Below are positions 50,689 to 59,324 of a stretch of DNA of 64,000 bases, piece after piece (the stretch's first letter is position 1; every line of letters starts with the position of its first letter). The stretch spans positions 62,001-126,000 of the forward strand of contig NZ_JAMXMV010000006.1 in the NCBI RefSeq assembly GCF_024055715.1. Direction: 5' to 3'. The notes beneath the pieces were generated by a model, which searched no databases, had not been told where the DNA came from, and was given only the letters and a program-made list of their open reading frames with translations. The position numbers and the translations under genes are program-made. This stretch comes from Actinoallomurus soli. Lineage in GTDB: Bacteria > Actinomycetota > Actinomycetes > Streptosporangiales > Streptosporangiaceae.

Positions 50689-52029
50689 ATGCGCTTGTCT
50701 CGTCTCGGCCGTTCCATAAGTATCGTCTCAGGGGTTATCGCGCTGGCTTCGGTGATCGGTTCGTCGCCCGGCGCGATGGCGACGACACCCACCTGGACGC
50801 AGATCGTATTGGCGCCGATCCAGGAGATCACCTACGGCGATTCGACGGTCACGATCCACGGCACGCTCGAGACCCGCTCCTCGACCCCGGGCGACGCCCG
50901 ACCGATCGCCGGGAAGGCGATCGACGTGGGCCTGCAGAACGACGGGCCCCCAAAGGACCTCGGCACGGTGACGACCGGAGATGACGGCACGTTCTCCCTG
51001 ACCGCGACGCTTCCCGAACCCGGGATGGTGGTGGCCACGTACGCCGGGGACGCGGATTACGGCCAAACGAAGAGCGGCAGGACCGCGCGGCCCGCCGCCC
51101 ACCTCCCGGCCAGGGTCACCCTGCATCCGATGCCGGCGACCGCGATCGCGTACAGCAGCGTTCCGGTGACCGGCACCGTGGAGATGCAGACCCCCGACGG
51201 CCGGTGGATCCCCGCACCCGACACCGTCATCGGCATGGACAGCGACGGCGTCCGGCAATGGATCGGGCCGTCCGTCCATACCGATGACTCCGGCGCGTTC
51301 CGCACCTCCGCCTTGATGACGTCGCCCGGCCCATGGACCGCGGTCGTCCAGGCGAACGACGCAAGCTTCGCCGGCAACGCGAGCAGCTCCGGGCAGACGA
51401 TCGACGTGTCCCCGGCACCGGTCCAGATCAGCGACTTCAGCGCGACCTACTCCGGTAGGCCGGTGCGTTCGGTGGCCGCCGCGCAGGGGCTCGCCTTCAG
51501 CGCGACCGTCTCACCGTATGTCGGCGGCCAGACCGCCGAACTCTACTTCCAGCCGCGCGGATCCAAGGCGTGGAGCCTGATGGGCTCCTATCCCGTGGAG
51601 CGGTTCGGCACCGTCACCGTCTCGGGCATCTCCGGGTACGTCGCGAAGGGCCGGCCGCGCGAGGGCTCGTGGCAACTCCGCACCGCGGCGACTCCACTGC
51701 TCCAGGCCGCGACGACCCCGGCGCTGCCCGTCGAGGTGTACCTTTCGACGTCGTTCCACAGCTTGAAGATCAAGAAGGTGCACGGGAAGGCCTACCTCCA
51801 GGGCGTGCTCTCTTCCGCGAACGGCCCGCTGGCAGGCCAGAAGCTCGATCTCGAATACCGCTACCGGTCGAAGACGGCCGAGCACCACGCCGCGTACGTG
51901 AAGACGGGCAAGGGCGGCGTGTTCAGCGTCAGGTTGCCGGCGACCCACCGGTATTACCGGGTGCTGACCACGAAGCTCCCGCAGGACTACGACGGTGTGA
52001 TCAGCAGCGAGCTCTACTTCTCCCACTGA
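50689..52029 (+). CDS. Secreted protein with Ig-like/carboxypeptidase-regulatory-like repeats
   Basis: 446 residues: a signal peptide (LGRSISIVSGVIALASVIGS, cleavage near AMA-TT) and three to four beta-sandwich-like modules. Each has a VTIHGT- or VPVTGT-type strand and a closing motif such as GTVTTGDDGTFSLTATLPEPG, SVHTDDSGAFRTSALMTSPG or TGKGGVFSVRLPAT. These D-x-D/S-G-x-F-x turns are typical of bacterial Ig-like or transthyretin-like repeats. No catalytic motif or sorting signal is seen, so it is presumably an extracellular structural or adhesive protein. It stands as a single gene. Confidence 0.8.
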   Translation: MRLSRLGRSISIVSGVIALASVIGSSPGAMATTPTWTQIVLAPIQEITYGDSTVTIHGTLETRSSTPGDARPIAGKAIDVGLQNDGPPKDLGTVTTGDDGTFSLTATLPEPGMVVATYAGDADYGQTKSGRTARPAAHLPARVTLHPMPATAIAYSSVPVTGTVEMQTPDGRWIPAPDTVIGMDSDGVRQWIGPSVHTDDSGAFRTSALMTSPGPWTAVVQANDASFAGNASSSGQTIDVSPAPVQISDFSATYSGRPVRSVAAAQGLAFSATVSPYVGGQTAELYFQPRGSKAWSLMGSYPVERFGTVTVSGISGYVAKGRPREGSWQLRTAATPLLQAATTPALPVEVYLSTSFHSLKIKKVHGKAYLQGVLSSANGPLAGQKLDLEYRYRSKTAEHHAAYVKTGKGGVFSVRLPATHRYYRVLTTKLPQDYDGVISSELYFSH

Positions 52030-52063
52030 CGACCGGCACGTGCCGACCGTACGGGCCGGGTCG

Positions 52064-52640
52064 CCCTAGTCGTCGCGGCCGGGGTGAACGCCGTCGCGTG
52101 GTCGCGTACGAAGTCGGTGATGTCACGGGGAGGACGGCCGAGGAGGCCGGCGACCGTATCGGTGACGCGGTCGCCCCAGCCGGAGGCGTACGCCTGGGCG
52201 TACTCCTCGACCATGCCGACGGCGCACTCGGCGCTGTCGCGTGCGTCGATCATGCCGATCCGCGCCGAGCCATGTTCAGCGAGAACGTGCCGGTGGCGGA
52301 GATGTCACCCGCCTCGTTCAGCAGGTTCTGCATGAACCGGTAGGGGCGCAGGATCGTCCGGTCCATGCCGCACTGCTCGGTCTCCCGGTCGGACAGCGCG
52401 TGTCCGCTGCGGTTCGGCGCGTCGTGTGCCGCGCCGACCACGGACAGGCGCACGATGCGGCTCGGCGTGCCGCCCACACGGCGTTCATGTTGTTCTCCGG
52501 GGCACGCGGGCTGGTCGGGGTGAGCAGCCACAGTCCTGCACGCCCTCGAACGCGGGCCGCAGCGACCGAGGGTCGCCGAGGTCACCGACGAAGACGTCGG
52601 CGCGAGCGCGCCCCCGCGGTACACGTCCTCGTCCCGGCGC
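52064..52640 (-). pseudogene. NmrA/NAD(P)-binding oxidoreductase pseudogene (multiple frameshifts)
   Basis: On the minus strand, consecutive pieces in different frames read ADVFVGDLGDPRSLRPAFEG, then RIVRLSVVGAAHDAPNRSGH, TILRPYRFMQNLL, then IGMIDARDSAECAVGM and DITDFVRDHATAFTP. In this order they reconstruct the middle and end of an NmrA-like protein. The first Rossmann strand and start are missing, and at least two frameshifts separate the pieces (near 52250 and 52500). A nonfunctional relic. Confidence 0.75.
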
Positions 52641-52645
52641 ACGCG

Positions 52646-53347
52646 TCAGCGTGCGCTCGCCTCCAGGACCGCGCGGATCACGGCCGCCGTGTCGCGAAGG
52701 TCGGCGAGGACCAGTTCGGCGCCCGCGGCACGGAGGGTGGCCTCGTCGCTCGCGCCGGTCGCCACGGCGACGACCCGGGCGCCGCCTTCGTGACCGGCGA
52801 GAACGTCGTGCGGCGTGTCACCGATGACGACCGTGTCGGCGGGGGCGAAGGGATGGCCGTACTTCTCGGTCGCGCGTTCGCGGGCGAGCCCGACCATGGG
52901 CGGCCGCCGGAGGTCGTCGAACCCGAACGCCCCGACCTCGAAGTCGACGAACGTGTGCAGGTCGAAGGCGCTGAGCTTGCCGAGGGCGATCGGTGCCAGG
53001 TTGCCCGTGAGGAGGGACTGCACGACCTCGGGCCGGTCCGCGAGCGCGGACAGTGCCTCTCGCGCGCCCGGCAGCGGCGCCCCCCGGCGTCCGATCTCGT
53101 TCTCCCGGTCGGCGAAGCCGGCCGCGAGCGCGTCCCCGAAGGAGGTCAGCAGGCTCTCGGTCGGGGTGATCCGGTGGAGGCGCAGCGTCTCGGTGATGAT
53201 CGCCCGATCGGTCTTTCCGGCCATGTCCGCGAGGTGTTCCAGGGTCCGGCCGGTGACCTCGCGGAACACCGTCGCGTAGATCTCCGCGCTCAGCCCGCGG
53301 ACCCGGACCAGCGTGTGATCGACGTCCCACAGGACGAGAGTGCGCAC
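52646..53347 (-). CDS. HAD-superfamily hydrolase
   Basis: A 233-residue phosphatase-like protein: motif I WDVDHTLVR at residues 7-15 (first aspartate nucleophile), motif II LLTGNLAP, motif III lysine around GLARERATEKYG, and motif IV VVIGDTPHDVLAG. The helical cap between motifs I and II places it in the phosphoglycolate phosphatase-like subgroup (HAD_2). The first Asp is followed by Val and Asp (DVDHT), which is acceptable for the family. Start GTG. The substrate is unknown. Confidence 0.88.
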   Translation of the reverse strand: MRTLVLWDVDHTLVRVRGLSAEIYATVFREVTGRTLEHLADMAGKTDRAIITETLRLHRITPTESLLTSFGDALAAGFADRENEIGRRGAPLPGAREALSALADRPEVVQSLLTGNLAPIALGKLSAFDLHTFVDFEVGAFGFDDLRRPPMVGLARERATEKYGHPFAPADTVVIGDTPHDVLAGHEGGARVVAVATGASDEATLRAAGAELVLADLRDTAAVIRAVLEASAR

Positions 53348-53362
53348 GCCGGAATGGTAGAT

Positions 53363-53491
53363 GCTCAGCCCTCGGCCGCCGCGCGGCGCTCGATGCGGAG
53401 GCGGTGGGCTGGTCCGCGGGGGAGAACGTCTCCAGGCGGAGTGCGGCGAGCGTGACGTCGGTGGCGGTGGCGAACGACGTCAGCGTGGTGA
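53363..53491 (-). pseudogene. Possible 3' remnant of an unidentified gene
   Basis: Minus-strand frame TALITTLTSFATATDVTLAA then LRLETFSPADQP has coding-like composition, then a frame change leads to RRAAAEG and a stop. No start or upstream portion exists because the MFS gene abuts it. The family is not recognised. Confidence 0.35.
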
Positions 53492-54721
53492 TCAGCGCGG
53501 TCGCCGCTCACTGACGCGGCGTTCGGTGCACCAGCCGAGGAGCGCCAGGAGGGGAAGGGCCCCGCCGAAGGCGGTCAGCGCGCTCCAGCCCCAGTCGTGG
53601 TAGGCGAACGACCCGAGCTGTGATCCCACCGCTCCGCCCACGAAGAAGGTCGCGATGTACGCGCTGTTCAGCCGGGCGCGGGCGGTGGCGTCGAGCGCGT
53701 AGATCGTGTGCTGGCCGAGCACGAGCGTGGTCTGCACGGCCATGTCGATGAGGACCGCGGCGACGCCGAGCAGGATCACGTTGTGCCGGCCCAGCGCCGC
53801 GACGCCGAAGGACAGGGCCGCGGCGGCCAGGCCGACGGCCGTCATCGGGCGGGTCAGCCCGCGGTCGGCCCAGCGCCCCGCCCAGGGGGCGATCAGCGCG
53901 CCACCCGCCCCGACCAGGGCGAACAACCCGACGCCGAGCTGAGAGTAGTGGAACGGCGGACCGGTGAGGACGAACGCGATCGTCGTCCAGAAGGCACTGA
54001 ACGCCCCGAACATCGCGGCCTGGTACAGCGCCCGCCGCCGCAGCGCCGGGTGGACGCGCACCAGGTGAACGGTGGTGCGCAGCAGCCGGCCGTACGACAG
54101 GCCCGTCTTCGGGGGGTGCGGCGGCAGGGTCGCGCGCAGGACGAGCCCCAGCACGGCCATGAGGGCGGCGGACGCGAAGTAGATGACGCGCCAGCCGGCG
54201 AGGTCGGCCACCAGGCTGCTCAGCGCGCGGGAGAGCAGGATGCCGGTGAGCAGCCCGCTCACCACGCGCCCGACGATGCGCCCACGCGTGGCGTCCGGCG
54301 CGATGTCGGCGGCGAACGGCACGAGGATCTGGACGACGACCGAGGTCGCTCCGCTGACCAGCGAGGCGAGGAGCAGGACGGGGAACGCCGGGGCGGTCGC
54401 GGCGACGAGCAGGGCCACGCACGTGATGCCCAGGAGTGCCGCGACGAGCCGCCGGTTCTCGACCCGGTCACCGAGCGGGACGAGGAGGATCATCCCGGCC
54501 GCGTATCCGAGCTGGGTCACCGTGATCAGCGCACCGGCGGCGACGCCGCCCACGTGGAACGAGCGGGTGAGTTCGGCCAGGAGGGGCTGGGCGTAGTAGA
54601 GGTTCGCGACGGTCAGCCCGCAGGACACCGCGAGCAGCAGCACCAGCCAGCCGGGCGGGCCGGAGTCGGGCGCCGAGCGGGCGGGGGACGCCTTCGGGCT
54701 GGGAGAGGGGCGGAGAGACAC
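53492..54721 (-). CDS. MFS transporter
   Basis: A 409-residue transporter with about 12 membrane segments: a GWLVLLLAVSCGLTVANLYY start, the loop 2-3 motif LVPLGDRVENRRLV, and the second-half motif APWAGRWADRGLTRP. The NLYYAQPLLAEL sequence is typical of the YnfM/drug-H+ antiporter-type subgroup that exports small hydrophobic compounds. Start GTG with GAGG upstream. It is divergent from the CGNR zinc-finger regulator, which is the likely controller. Confidence 0.9.
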   Translation of the reverse strand: MSLRPSPSPKASPARSAPDSGPPGWLVLLLAVSCGLTVANLYYAQPLLAELTRSFHVGGVAAGALITVTQLGYAAGMILLVPLGDRVENRRLVAALLGITCVALLVAATAPAFPVLLLASLVSGATSVVVQILVPFAADIAPDATRGRIVGRVVSGLLTGILLSRALSSLVADLAGWRVIYFASAALMAVLGLVLRATLPPHPPKTGLSYGRLLRTTVHLVRVHPALRRRALYQAAMFGAFSAFWTTIAFVLTGPPFHYSQLGVGLFALVGAGGALIAPWAGRWADRGLTRPMTAVGLAAAALSFGVAALGRHNVILLGVAAVLIDMAVQTTLVLGQHTIYALDATARARLNSAYIATFFVGGAVGSQLGSFAYHDWGWSALTAFGGALPLLALLGWCTERRVSERRPR

Positions 54722-54766
54722 GAAACCTCACAGACGGGGGCCTGGTCAGGGAGTTCTCCAAAAGGT

Positions 54767-54781
54767 ACCAGTTATACCGGT
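54767..54781. promoter_or_regulatory. Palindromic operator candidate between MFS and CGNR genes
   Basis: ACCAGT-TAT-ACCGGT is a near-palindrome (half-site ACCRGT) in the 82-bp divergent promoter region, 22 bp before the CGNR gene start. Confidence 0.45.
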
Positions 54782-54803
54782 TCTCTCATTTAGGGTGGGG
54801 GGC

Positions 54804-55400
54804 ATGACCACGACGACCGTCCGGTTCCGTGAGGGAGCGGGCCGGGTGTGCCTGGACTTCATCCGCACGCTGCGATACCGCGGGACGCCGGACGCGACGG
54901 AGGAGCTGCCCGACGGCGTGGCCGTCGCCGCCTGGGTCCGGCAGTGCGGCCCCTGTCCCCTCGACGTCGCATCCGAGTCCCCTGACGCCGCCCGCGCCCG
55001 CGAGCTGCGCGAGGCGGTGCACGCGCTGATCGTCGCCGCCGTCCGTACGGGCGATCCGGCGGCCTGCGGCGACGACACGCGGCATCGCGTCAACCGGGCC
55101 GCGGCGGCGCCCGTTCCCGTACCCGCCCTCGACGCGTCGGGGCGGATCCGGTGGGCCGCGGACGACCCGGTCACGGCCACGCTCGCCCTGATCGCGCGGG
55201 ACGCCCTCGACCTCGTCACCTCGGCCGCCGTCACGCGCGTCCGCGAGTGCGCCGACCCGCGCTGCGGGGCGCTGTTCCTGGACCAGTCGCGCCCCGGCAC
55301 CCGCCGCTGGTGCTCGATGGACACCTGTGGCAACCGCGCCAAGAAGACGACCCTGCGCGCGCGGCGGAGCGGCTCACACGCCGCCGTCAGCGAGGTTTGA
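54804..55400 (+). CDS. CGNR zinc-finger/ABATE-domain regulator
   Basis: A 198-residue protein. The N-terminal ABATE stress-response-type domain (CLDFIRTLRYRG through ARELREAVHALI) is followed by a C-terminal CGNR zinc finger: VRECADPRCGALFLDQ, then RRWCSMDTCGNRAKK, which provides four cysteines and the diagnostic CGNR residues. These proteins are putative transcription factors. Divergence from an MFS exporter suggests it controls efflux. The ATG at 54804 is chosen over a GTG nine bases upstream. Confidence 0.9.
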   Translation: MTTTTVRFREGAGRVCLDFIRTLRYRGTPDATEELPDGVAVAAWVRQCGPCPLDVASESPDAARARELREAVHALIVAAVRTGDPAACGDDTRHRVNRAAAAPVPVPALDASGRIRWAADDPVTATLALIARDALDLVTSAAVTRVRECADPRCGALFLDQSRPGTRRWCSMDTCGNRAKKTTLRARRSGSHAAVSEV

Positions 55401-55467
55401 CCTTCCTCCTTGAGGAGATCACTTGGGCGTCTCGGGGGACGCGGATCAACCTCAGGAGGCACTCGTC

Positions 55468-55662
55468 ATGTTGGCCATAATCGCGGCGATCTGCTTCGCC
55501 GTCGCGCTCCTCGCCGACTGGATCGGCGCGAGTTCTGACTTCTTCAACTACCCCACGCTGGACACGCTCGGACTGCTGCTCCTCGCGCTGCACTTCGCCG
55601 GGTTCGGCGCCGGGTACGACTGGCGGGCGCGCGGCCGGTCCTGGCGCGGCAGGCGCCGCTGA
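55468..55662 (+). CDS. Small two-helix membrane protein
   Basis: 64 residues: hydrophobic helix 1 (MLAIIAAICFAVALLADWIG), linker ASSDFFNYPT, hydrophobic helix 2 (LGLLLLALHFAGFGAG) and a strongly basic tail (RARGRSWRGRRR). An AGGAGG site lies eight bases before the ATG. Similar small membrane proteins are common in actinomycetes; function is unknown. It is 67 bp after the CGNR gene and may be on the same transcript. Confidence 0.8.
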   Translation: MLAIIAAICFAVALLADWIGASSDFFNYPTLDTLGLLLLALHFAGFGAGYDWRARGRSWRGRRR

Positions 55663-55800
55663 GACACCCGGGATTCGTCCCCGGCACGGCGTCCGCGGCG
55701 CCGTGCCGGGCCGCCCGTCCCGCGACGGCCGTACGGCACGGCTTCCCGCACTACCGCGCAAAGGAGGCAGGTCGGCCGGTGCGGCACTAAACTGCATGGG

Positions 55801-56109
55801 GTGATCTTCAAGGCAGTGGGCGAGGGGCGTCCTTACCCGGAGCACCGGCTGAGCTCCCGGGACTGGGCGAGCGTCCCGCCACGCCAGGTGCGCCTCGACC
55901 AGTTGATCACCACCAAGGCCGGGCTGGACCTGAACTCCCTGCTGGCCGAGGACTCCACCTTCTACGGCGACCTGTTCCCCCACGTCGTCCAGTGGCGTGG
56001 CCAGCTCTACCTCGAGGACGGCCTGCACCGGGCGCTGCGGGCGGCCCTGCACCAGCGCCTCGTCCTCCACGCCCGTGTCCTGGACCTGGACGAGAGCGCG
56101 CCGCGCTAA
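55801..56109 (+). CDS. Conserved actinobacterial VapB/ParB-like small protein
   Basis: 102 residues from a GTG start: IFKAVGEGRPYPEHRLSSRDW, a QVRLDQLITTKAGLDLNSLL segment, then FYGDLFPHVVQWRGQLYLED and GLHRALRAAL. The GQLYLEDGLHRALRA segment resembles the ParB/Srx core (ExGxHR). Database annotation often labels such proteins VapB-family antitoxins (recalled), but no toxin gene is adjacent, so a toxin-antitoxin role is doubtful. The gene is leaderless-like, with the start close to an AAACTGCAT region. It is convergent with the esterase gene. Confidence 0.8.
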   Translation: MIFKAVGEGRPYPEHRLSSRDWASVPPRQVRLDQLITTKAGLDLNSLLAEDSTFYGDLFPHVVQWRGQLYLEDGLHRALRAALHQRLVLHARVLDLDESAPR

Positions 56110-56112
56110 GGC

Positions 56113-57252
56113 CTAGCAGGTCGTACGGCCGGGCGCCCGCGTACACGTCGCCGCGGTCCACAGCTTCGGCGTCGCCCACTCGAACAGCTTCGGGAACGCC
56201 TCCCGCCAGGCGCCGTAGTTGTGCTGACCGCCCTTCACGATCATGAACGGCACGTCCGGCTGGTACCGCCGCACCAGGTCGACGAACGCGTGCGCCTGCA
56301 CCAGGTCGACCTGCACGCCGCTGCCGGTCATCACCCAGAAGTGCGGTAGCCGGCCGGTGTAGCCGGTCTTGCCCAGCACCTTCAGCGGGGAGTTCGCCTC
56401 GCGCAGCGCCTTGTTCCCCCCGAAGGGATCGACCTGCTGCGGCAGCTTGTTGTACCGCAGCGGCTCGTAGTAGCCGCTCAGGGAGGCCGCGATCCCGTAC
56501 CGGTCGGGATGGCGCACGCCGAGGTTGGCCGCGCAGTACCCGCCCTCGGAGAAGCCGGCGATCGCCCACGCCGGGCCGGGCGGCTGGACGCGCAGCCGCG
56601 CCGCGACGAGGTCCGGAACGTCGTACGCGGTGTACGTCTCGTCCTGCTCGCCGCCGACCGTGTCCAGGCACTGCGTGGCACGGTCCCGCCCGCCGCCGAC
56701 GTCGGGGATGACGAGCACCGCCGGCTTGGCCTTTCCGGCGGCCATCAGCTTGCGGAACATCCCGGAGATCTTCAACCGGCCCTCATAGTCCCCCGGGTTC
56801 CCCGGGGCACCGTGCAGCAGCTCGACCACCGGGAACCGCGTCGTGGCGTACTGCCGCTGGAAGTACTGGGGCGGCAGCCAGATGATGCCCTGGCGGACGA
56901 TGTGGCTCTTCGCGCCGTTCAGCACGGTCTCCATGGCGAAGCCGTTCTTGCGCGCCTGCCGCTTCTTCACCGCCTCGCCGAGGACCTGGTCGAGGCGGTC
57001 ACCGAGGTCGGGCACGCGCGCCACGGCCGCCGGCGCCTGGTTGGTCAGGTCCCGCCACGCGTCGTCCCAGCTCTGGTAGTAGCCGTAGAACCTGTTCACG
57101 AGCGCCACGCCGAACAACATGGCGGGGGCGAACGCGACCACCCCGGCGACCATCCGCAACGCGAGCAGACGGGTCTTGACGAGCCAGTACAGCGCGCCCA
57201 TGAAACTCGCCACGAGCACGGTGAAGGTCACGAAGCCCTGCGGACCGAACAC
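56113..57252 (-). CDS. Membrane-anchored esterase (antigen 85/esterase D-like)
   Basis: 379 residues. Two or three N-terminal membrane helices (FVTFTVLVASFMGALYWLV and ALRMVAGVVAFAPAMLFGVA) are followed by an alpha/beta-hydrolase domain with catalytic serine in IAGFSEGGYCAANL near residue 235 and histidine in VKGGQHNYGAWREAF near residue 350. The architecture (membrane helices plus esterase_D/antigen-85 fold domain) is common in actinomycetes and suggests action at the outer membrane face on lipids or wall esters. GTG start with GGGAGGG upstream. Cysteines near the C-terminus (AATC, TTC) may pair. Confidence 0.85.
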   Translation of the reverse strand: MFGPQGFVTFTVLVASFMGALYWLVKTRLLALRMVAGVVAFAPAMLFGVALVNRFYGYYQSWDDAWRDLTNQAPAAVARVPDLGDRLDQVLGEAVKKRQARKNGFAMETVLNGAKSHIVRQGIIWLPPQYFQRQYATTRFPVVELLHGAPGNPGDYEGRLKISGMFRKLMAAGKAKPAVLVIPDVGGGRDRATQCLDTVGGEQDETYTAYDVPDLVAARLRVQPPGPAWAIAGFSEGGYCAANLGVRHPDRYGIAASLSGYYEPLRYNKLPQQVDPFGGNKALREANSPLKVLGKTGYTGRLPHFWVMTGSGVQVDLVQAHAFVDLVRRYQPDVPFMIVKGGQHNYGAWREAFPKLFEWATPKLWTAATCTRAPGRTTC

Positions 57253-57365
57253 GACCCTCCCTACCCATGGTCACCTCGCCAGGCCGGACTACTCCGGTCA
57301 GTAAGCATGACGTCTGCGGCGACGCGATAGATCCCACTGCGGACGGACGGAACACCAAGTTTGCT

Positions 57366-58322
57366 TTACCCGGCTTCCCCCGGCTCAGCCGCGCGTGGCC
57401 GGTCCGCGCCACGCCACTCGACGGCGAACGCCCGCGCCGGGTTGGAAACGAAGATCTTCTCCGCCACGGCCTCGCCCAGGTCGCGCGCGATCCTCGGCCG
57501 CATCACCCGCAGGAGGTACGGAATGCCGGGTCCGCCGCCCGTCGACGCCCGCGCCGCGGCGGTCGTCGTGTCGCCCCCCAGCAGCAGCCGGTCGGCGTGG
57601 CCCGCCTCGACCAGCGCCGCGAGCAGGTCGAACAGCCGCCAGTCGGTCGCATGGTTGGCCCGGGAGGGCCCGTCGAACGCCAGGAACGCGCCCGCCCGGC
57701 CCGCCTCCGCGTGCACGCTCGGATCCGGGAAGCGGTTCAGGTGCCCGAGGATCACGCGCTCCGGCGGCACGCCGTGCCGGCCGCACAGCAGGTCGAGCAC
57801 GTCGAGCGAGGCCGTGCCGAGCTCGTGGTGAATGCCGATGGGGGCGCCGGTCGCGTGATGCGCCCGCGCGGCCGCCGCCATCACCGTACGGGCGTGGTCG
57901 TCCAGCCCGTGGAAGCCGCCCGCCACCTTGATCATCCCGGCGGGCGGCAGCGAACCGCCGTCCATCCCTTCGGTCAGCTCCCCGACGAAGAGCTCGTCCA
58001 GCCGCCCGTACACCTCCTCGACGACCCCCGGCTCGTAGTGCGCCGCCTGGTGCATGCCGGTCGCGGCGATCACGTGGACGCCGCCCGCCCTCGCCACCCC
58101 GGCCAGCGCCTCCGCGCGCCGGCCCAGCCCGTACGGCGTCCACTGCACGACCGTGCGACCGCCGAGCGCGTGGAACCCTCGCAGCTCCGCCACCGCCGCG
58201 TCAACGTCGTCGAGCTCCTGCCCCGGCAGCCGCGTGCTGCGGAAGAACAGATGGTCGTGCGCGTCGCAGATCCCGAGCTCGTCCGCCGGCACGTCGCCGA
58301 GGACGGTACGCGCGAACCTCAT
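57366..58322 (-). CDS. Phosphotriesterase-family metal hydrolase
   Basis: A 318-residue TIM-barrel amidohydrolase. The CDAHDHLFFR metal motif is at residues 19-28, the bridging lysine is probably in GMIKVAGG near residue 131, and HHELGT and GHLNRFPD supply further histidines. LGGDTTT carries the final aspartate. It belongs to the phosphotriesterase-like lactonase group; the true substrate is unknown and need not be an organophosphate. It starts at the ATG overlapping the upstream TetR stop (ATGA), so the TetR and hydrolase genes are one operon. Confidence 0.88.
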   Translation of the reverse strand: MRFARTVLGDVPADELGICDAHDHLFFRSTRLPGQELDDVDAAVAELRGFHALGGRTVVQWTPYGLGRRAEALAGVARAGGVHVIAATGMHQAAHYEPGVVEEVYGRLDELFVGELTEGMDGGSLPPAGMIKVAGGFHGLDDHARTVMAAAARAHHATGAPIGIHHELGTASLDVLDLLCGRHGVPPERVILGHLNRFPDPSVHAEAGRAGAFLAFDGPSRANHATDWRLFDLLAALVEAGHADRLLLGGDTTTAAARASTGGGPGIPYLLRVMRPRIARDLGEAVAEKIFVSNPARAFAVEWRGADRPRAAEPGEAG

Positions 58323-58912
58323 CGCTCCCCGCCCTCCGCGAGCACGGCCGTCCCCGACCGGGCGGCGAGCAGGCCCAGCACGCCCCTGATGGCGTGCTCG
58401 AACGGCTCGACCGACGCGGCCGCCCGTGCGAGCACGTAACCGCCCTGCAGCGTGGCGACGATCGTCGCCGCCGTGGCCACGGGATCGAGATCGCCCGCCA
58501 GCTCGCCGCGCTCCCGCCCCTCCGCGATGACCTGTGCCAGCCGCTGCCGGAGCCAGCCGAACGTCTCCTCCAGCGGCCGGCGGAGCACCTCATCCGTGAT
58601 CACGTCCGGATCCTGGGTCAACCGCCCGACCGGGCACCCGCGCAGGACCGCGCGCTCGCGGAGCAGGTAGGCCTCGATGCGCTCATACGCGGTACCGGGC
58701 CCGGACAGCTCACCCTCGGCGTTGGCCCGCATCTCCTCGGCCGTGCGGCGCACGGCCGCCAGGGCGAGGTCCGGCTTGCCGCTGAAGTGGTGGTACATGC
58801 TGCCCTGACCGACCCCGGCTCGCTGCTGGATCGCCCGTGGGCTCGTCCCCACGTACCCCCGCTCCCACAGCAGCTCACGCGTACTCTCGATCAGCCGCTC
58901 CCTGGTGTCCAT
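58319..58912 (-). CDS. TetR-family transcriptional regulator
   Basis: A 197-residue regulator: HTH TRERLIESTRELLWERGYVG then TSPRAIQQRAGVGQGSMYHH (residues about 3-43). The C-terminal domain (RGCPVGRLTQDPDVI) is the TetR_C_16/YxaF-like type that often senses small aromatic or lipid ligands. The ATG at 58912 is followed by the conserved N-terminus; the longer upstream frame runs through GC-rich repeats and was rejected. It is translationally coupled to the phosphotriesterase-like gene and probably autoregulated via the palindrome upstream. Confidence 0.9.
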   Translation of the reverse strand: MDTRERLIESTRELLWERGYVGTSPRAIQQRAGVGQGSMYHHFSGKPDLALAAVRRTAEEMRANAEGELSGPGTAYERIEAYLLRERAVLRGCPVGRLTQDPDVITDEVLRRPLEETFGWLRQRLAQVIAEGRERGELAGDLDPVATAATIVATLQGGYVLARAAASVEPFEHAIRGVLGLLAARSGTAVLAEGGER

Positions 58913-58922
58913 ACGCGCATCG

Positions 58923-58938
58923 TACATACTAGTAGGTA
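58923..58938. promoter_or_regulatory. Near-perfect palindrome upstream of TetR gene
   Basis: TACATACTAGTAGGTA: 16 bp with a single mismatched pair around a central ACTAGT, 11 bp upstream of the TetR start. A typical TetR autoregulatory operator position. Confidence 0.6.
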
Positions 58939-59012
58939 CACCACGCGCGGGCGGCCTCTTCAGTCGCCGGTCCGAGCATGGATCGATCTCCACCTCGAAC
59001 CTCTCCGTCCCG

Positions 59013-59223
59013 CCGAACATGGCGGGCGCGGCGCAGCCGCGCACCGGGAGGCTTGAGAGGTCACCCCCCGAAAGAGGCCCGAAAAGCGGCAAGGCGGCCC
59101 CGGCAGGGGGCCACCGAACATGGCGGGCGCGGCGCAGCCGCGCACCGGGGGGCTCGGGGGGTCGTCCCCCCGAAAGAGGCCCGAAAAGCGGGAAGGTGGC
59201 CCCCGGCAGGGGGCCACCGAACA
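59013..59223. repeat. 101-103-bp direct repeat, two copies plus partial third, with hairpins
   Basis: CCGAACATGGCGGGCGCGGC begins copies at 59013 and 59114, and a partial copy begins at 59217. Read on the minus strand after tRNA-Ser, each copy folds into successive GC hairpins: GGTGGCCCCC/GGGGGCCACC, CGGGGGG/CCCCCCG and GCGCGGC/GCCGCGC. Both strands show long open frames only because of base composition. No gene is supported between the TetR gene and the tRNA. Confidence 0.85.
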
Positions 59224-59313
59224 TGGCGGTGGAGGTGGGATTTGAACCCACGGATGAGTTGCCCCATCACACGCTTTCGAGGCGTGCGCCCTCGGCCACT
59301 AGGCGACTCCACC
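59224..59313 (-). tRNA. tRNA-Ser (anticodon CGA)
   Basis: On the minus strand: acceptor GGTGGAG/CTCCACC, anticodon stem CACGC/GCGTG with loop CTCGAAA (anticodon CGA), long variable arm TGATGGGGCAACTCATC, T-arm CGTGGGTTCAAATCCCAC-like, and encoded CCA (59224-59226). It reads UCG. It lies just downstream of tadA on the same strand and is followed by the repeat cassette. Confidence 0.95.
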
Positions 59314-59324
59314 AAGAGGGCAGC

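Noticed and set aside
55801-56109. VapB antitoxin of a toxin-antitoxin pair
   Set aside because: No PIN-domain toxin next to it; the next gene is a membrane esterase on the other strand.
58319-59251. 310-codon frame extending the TetR gene through the repeat cassette
   Set aside because: The extension encodes repeat-derived Pro/Gly/Arg sequence with no conservation; the ATG at 58912 fits the family N-terminus.
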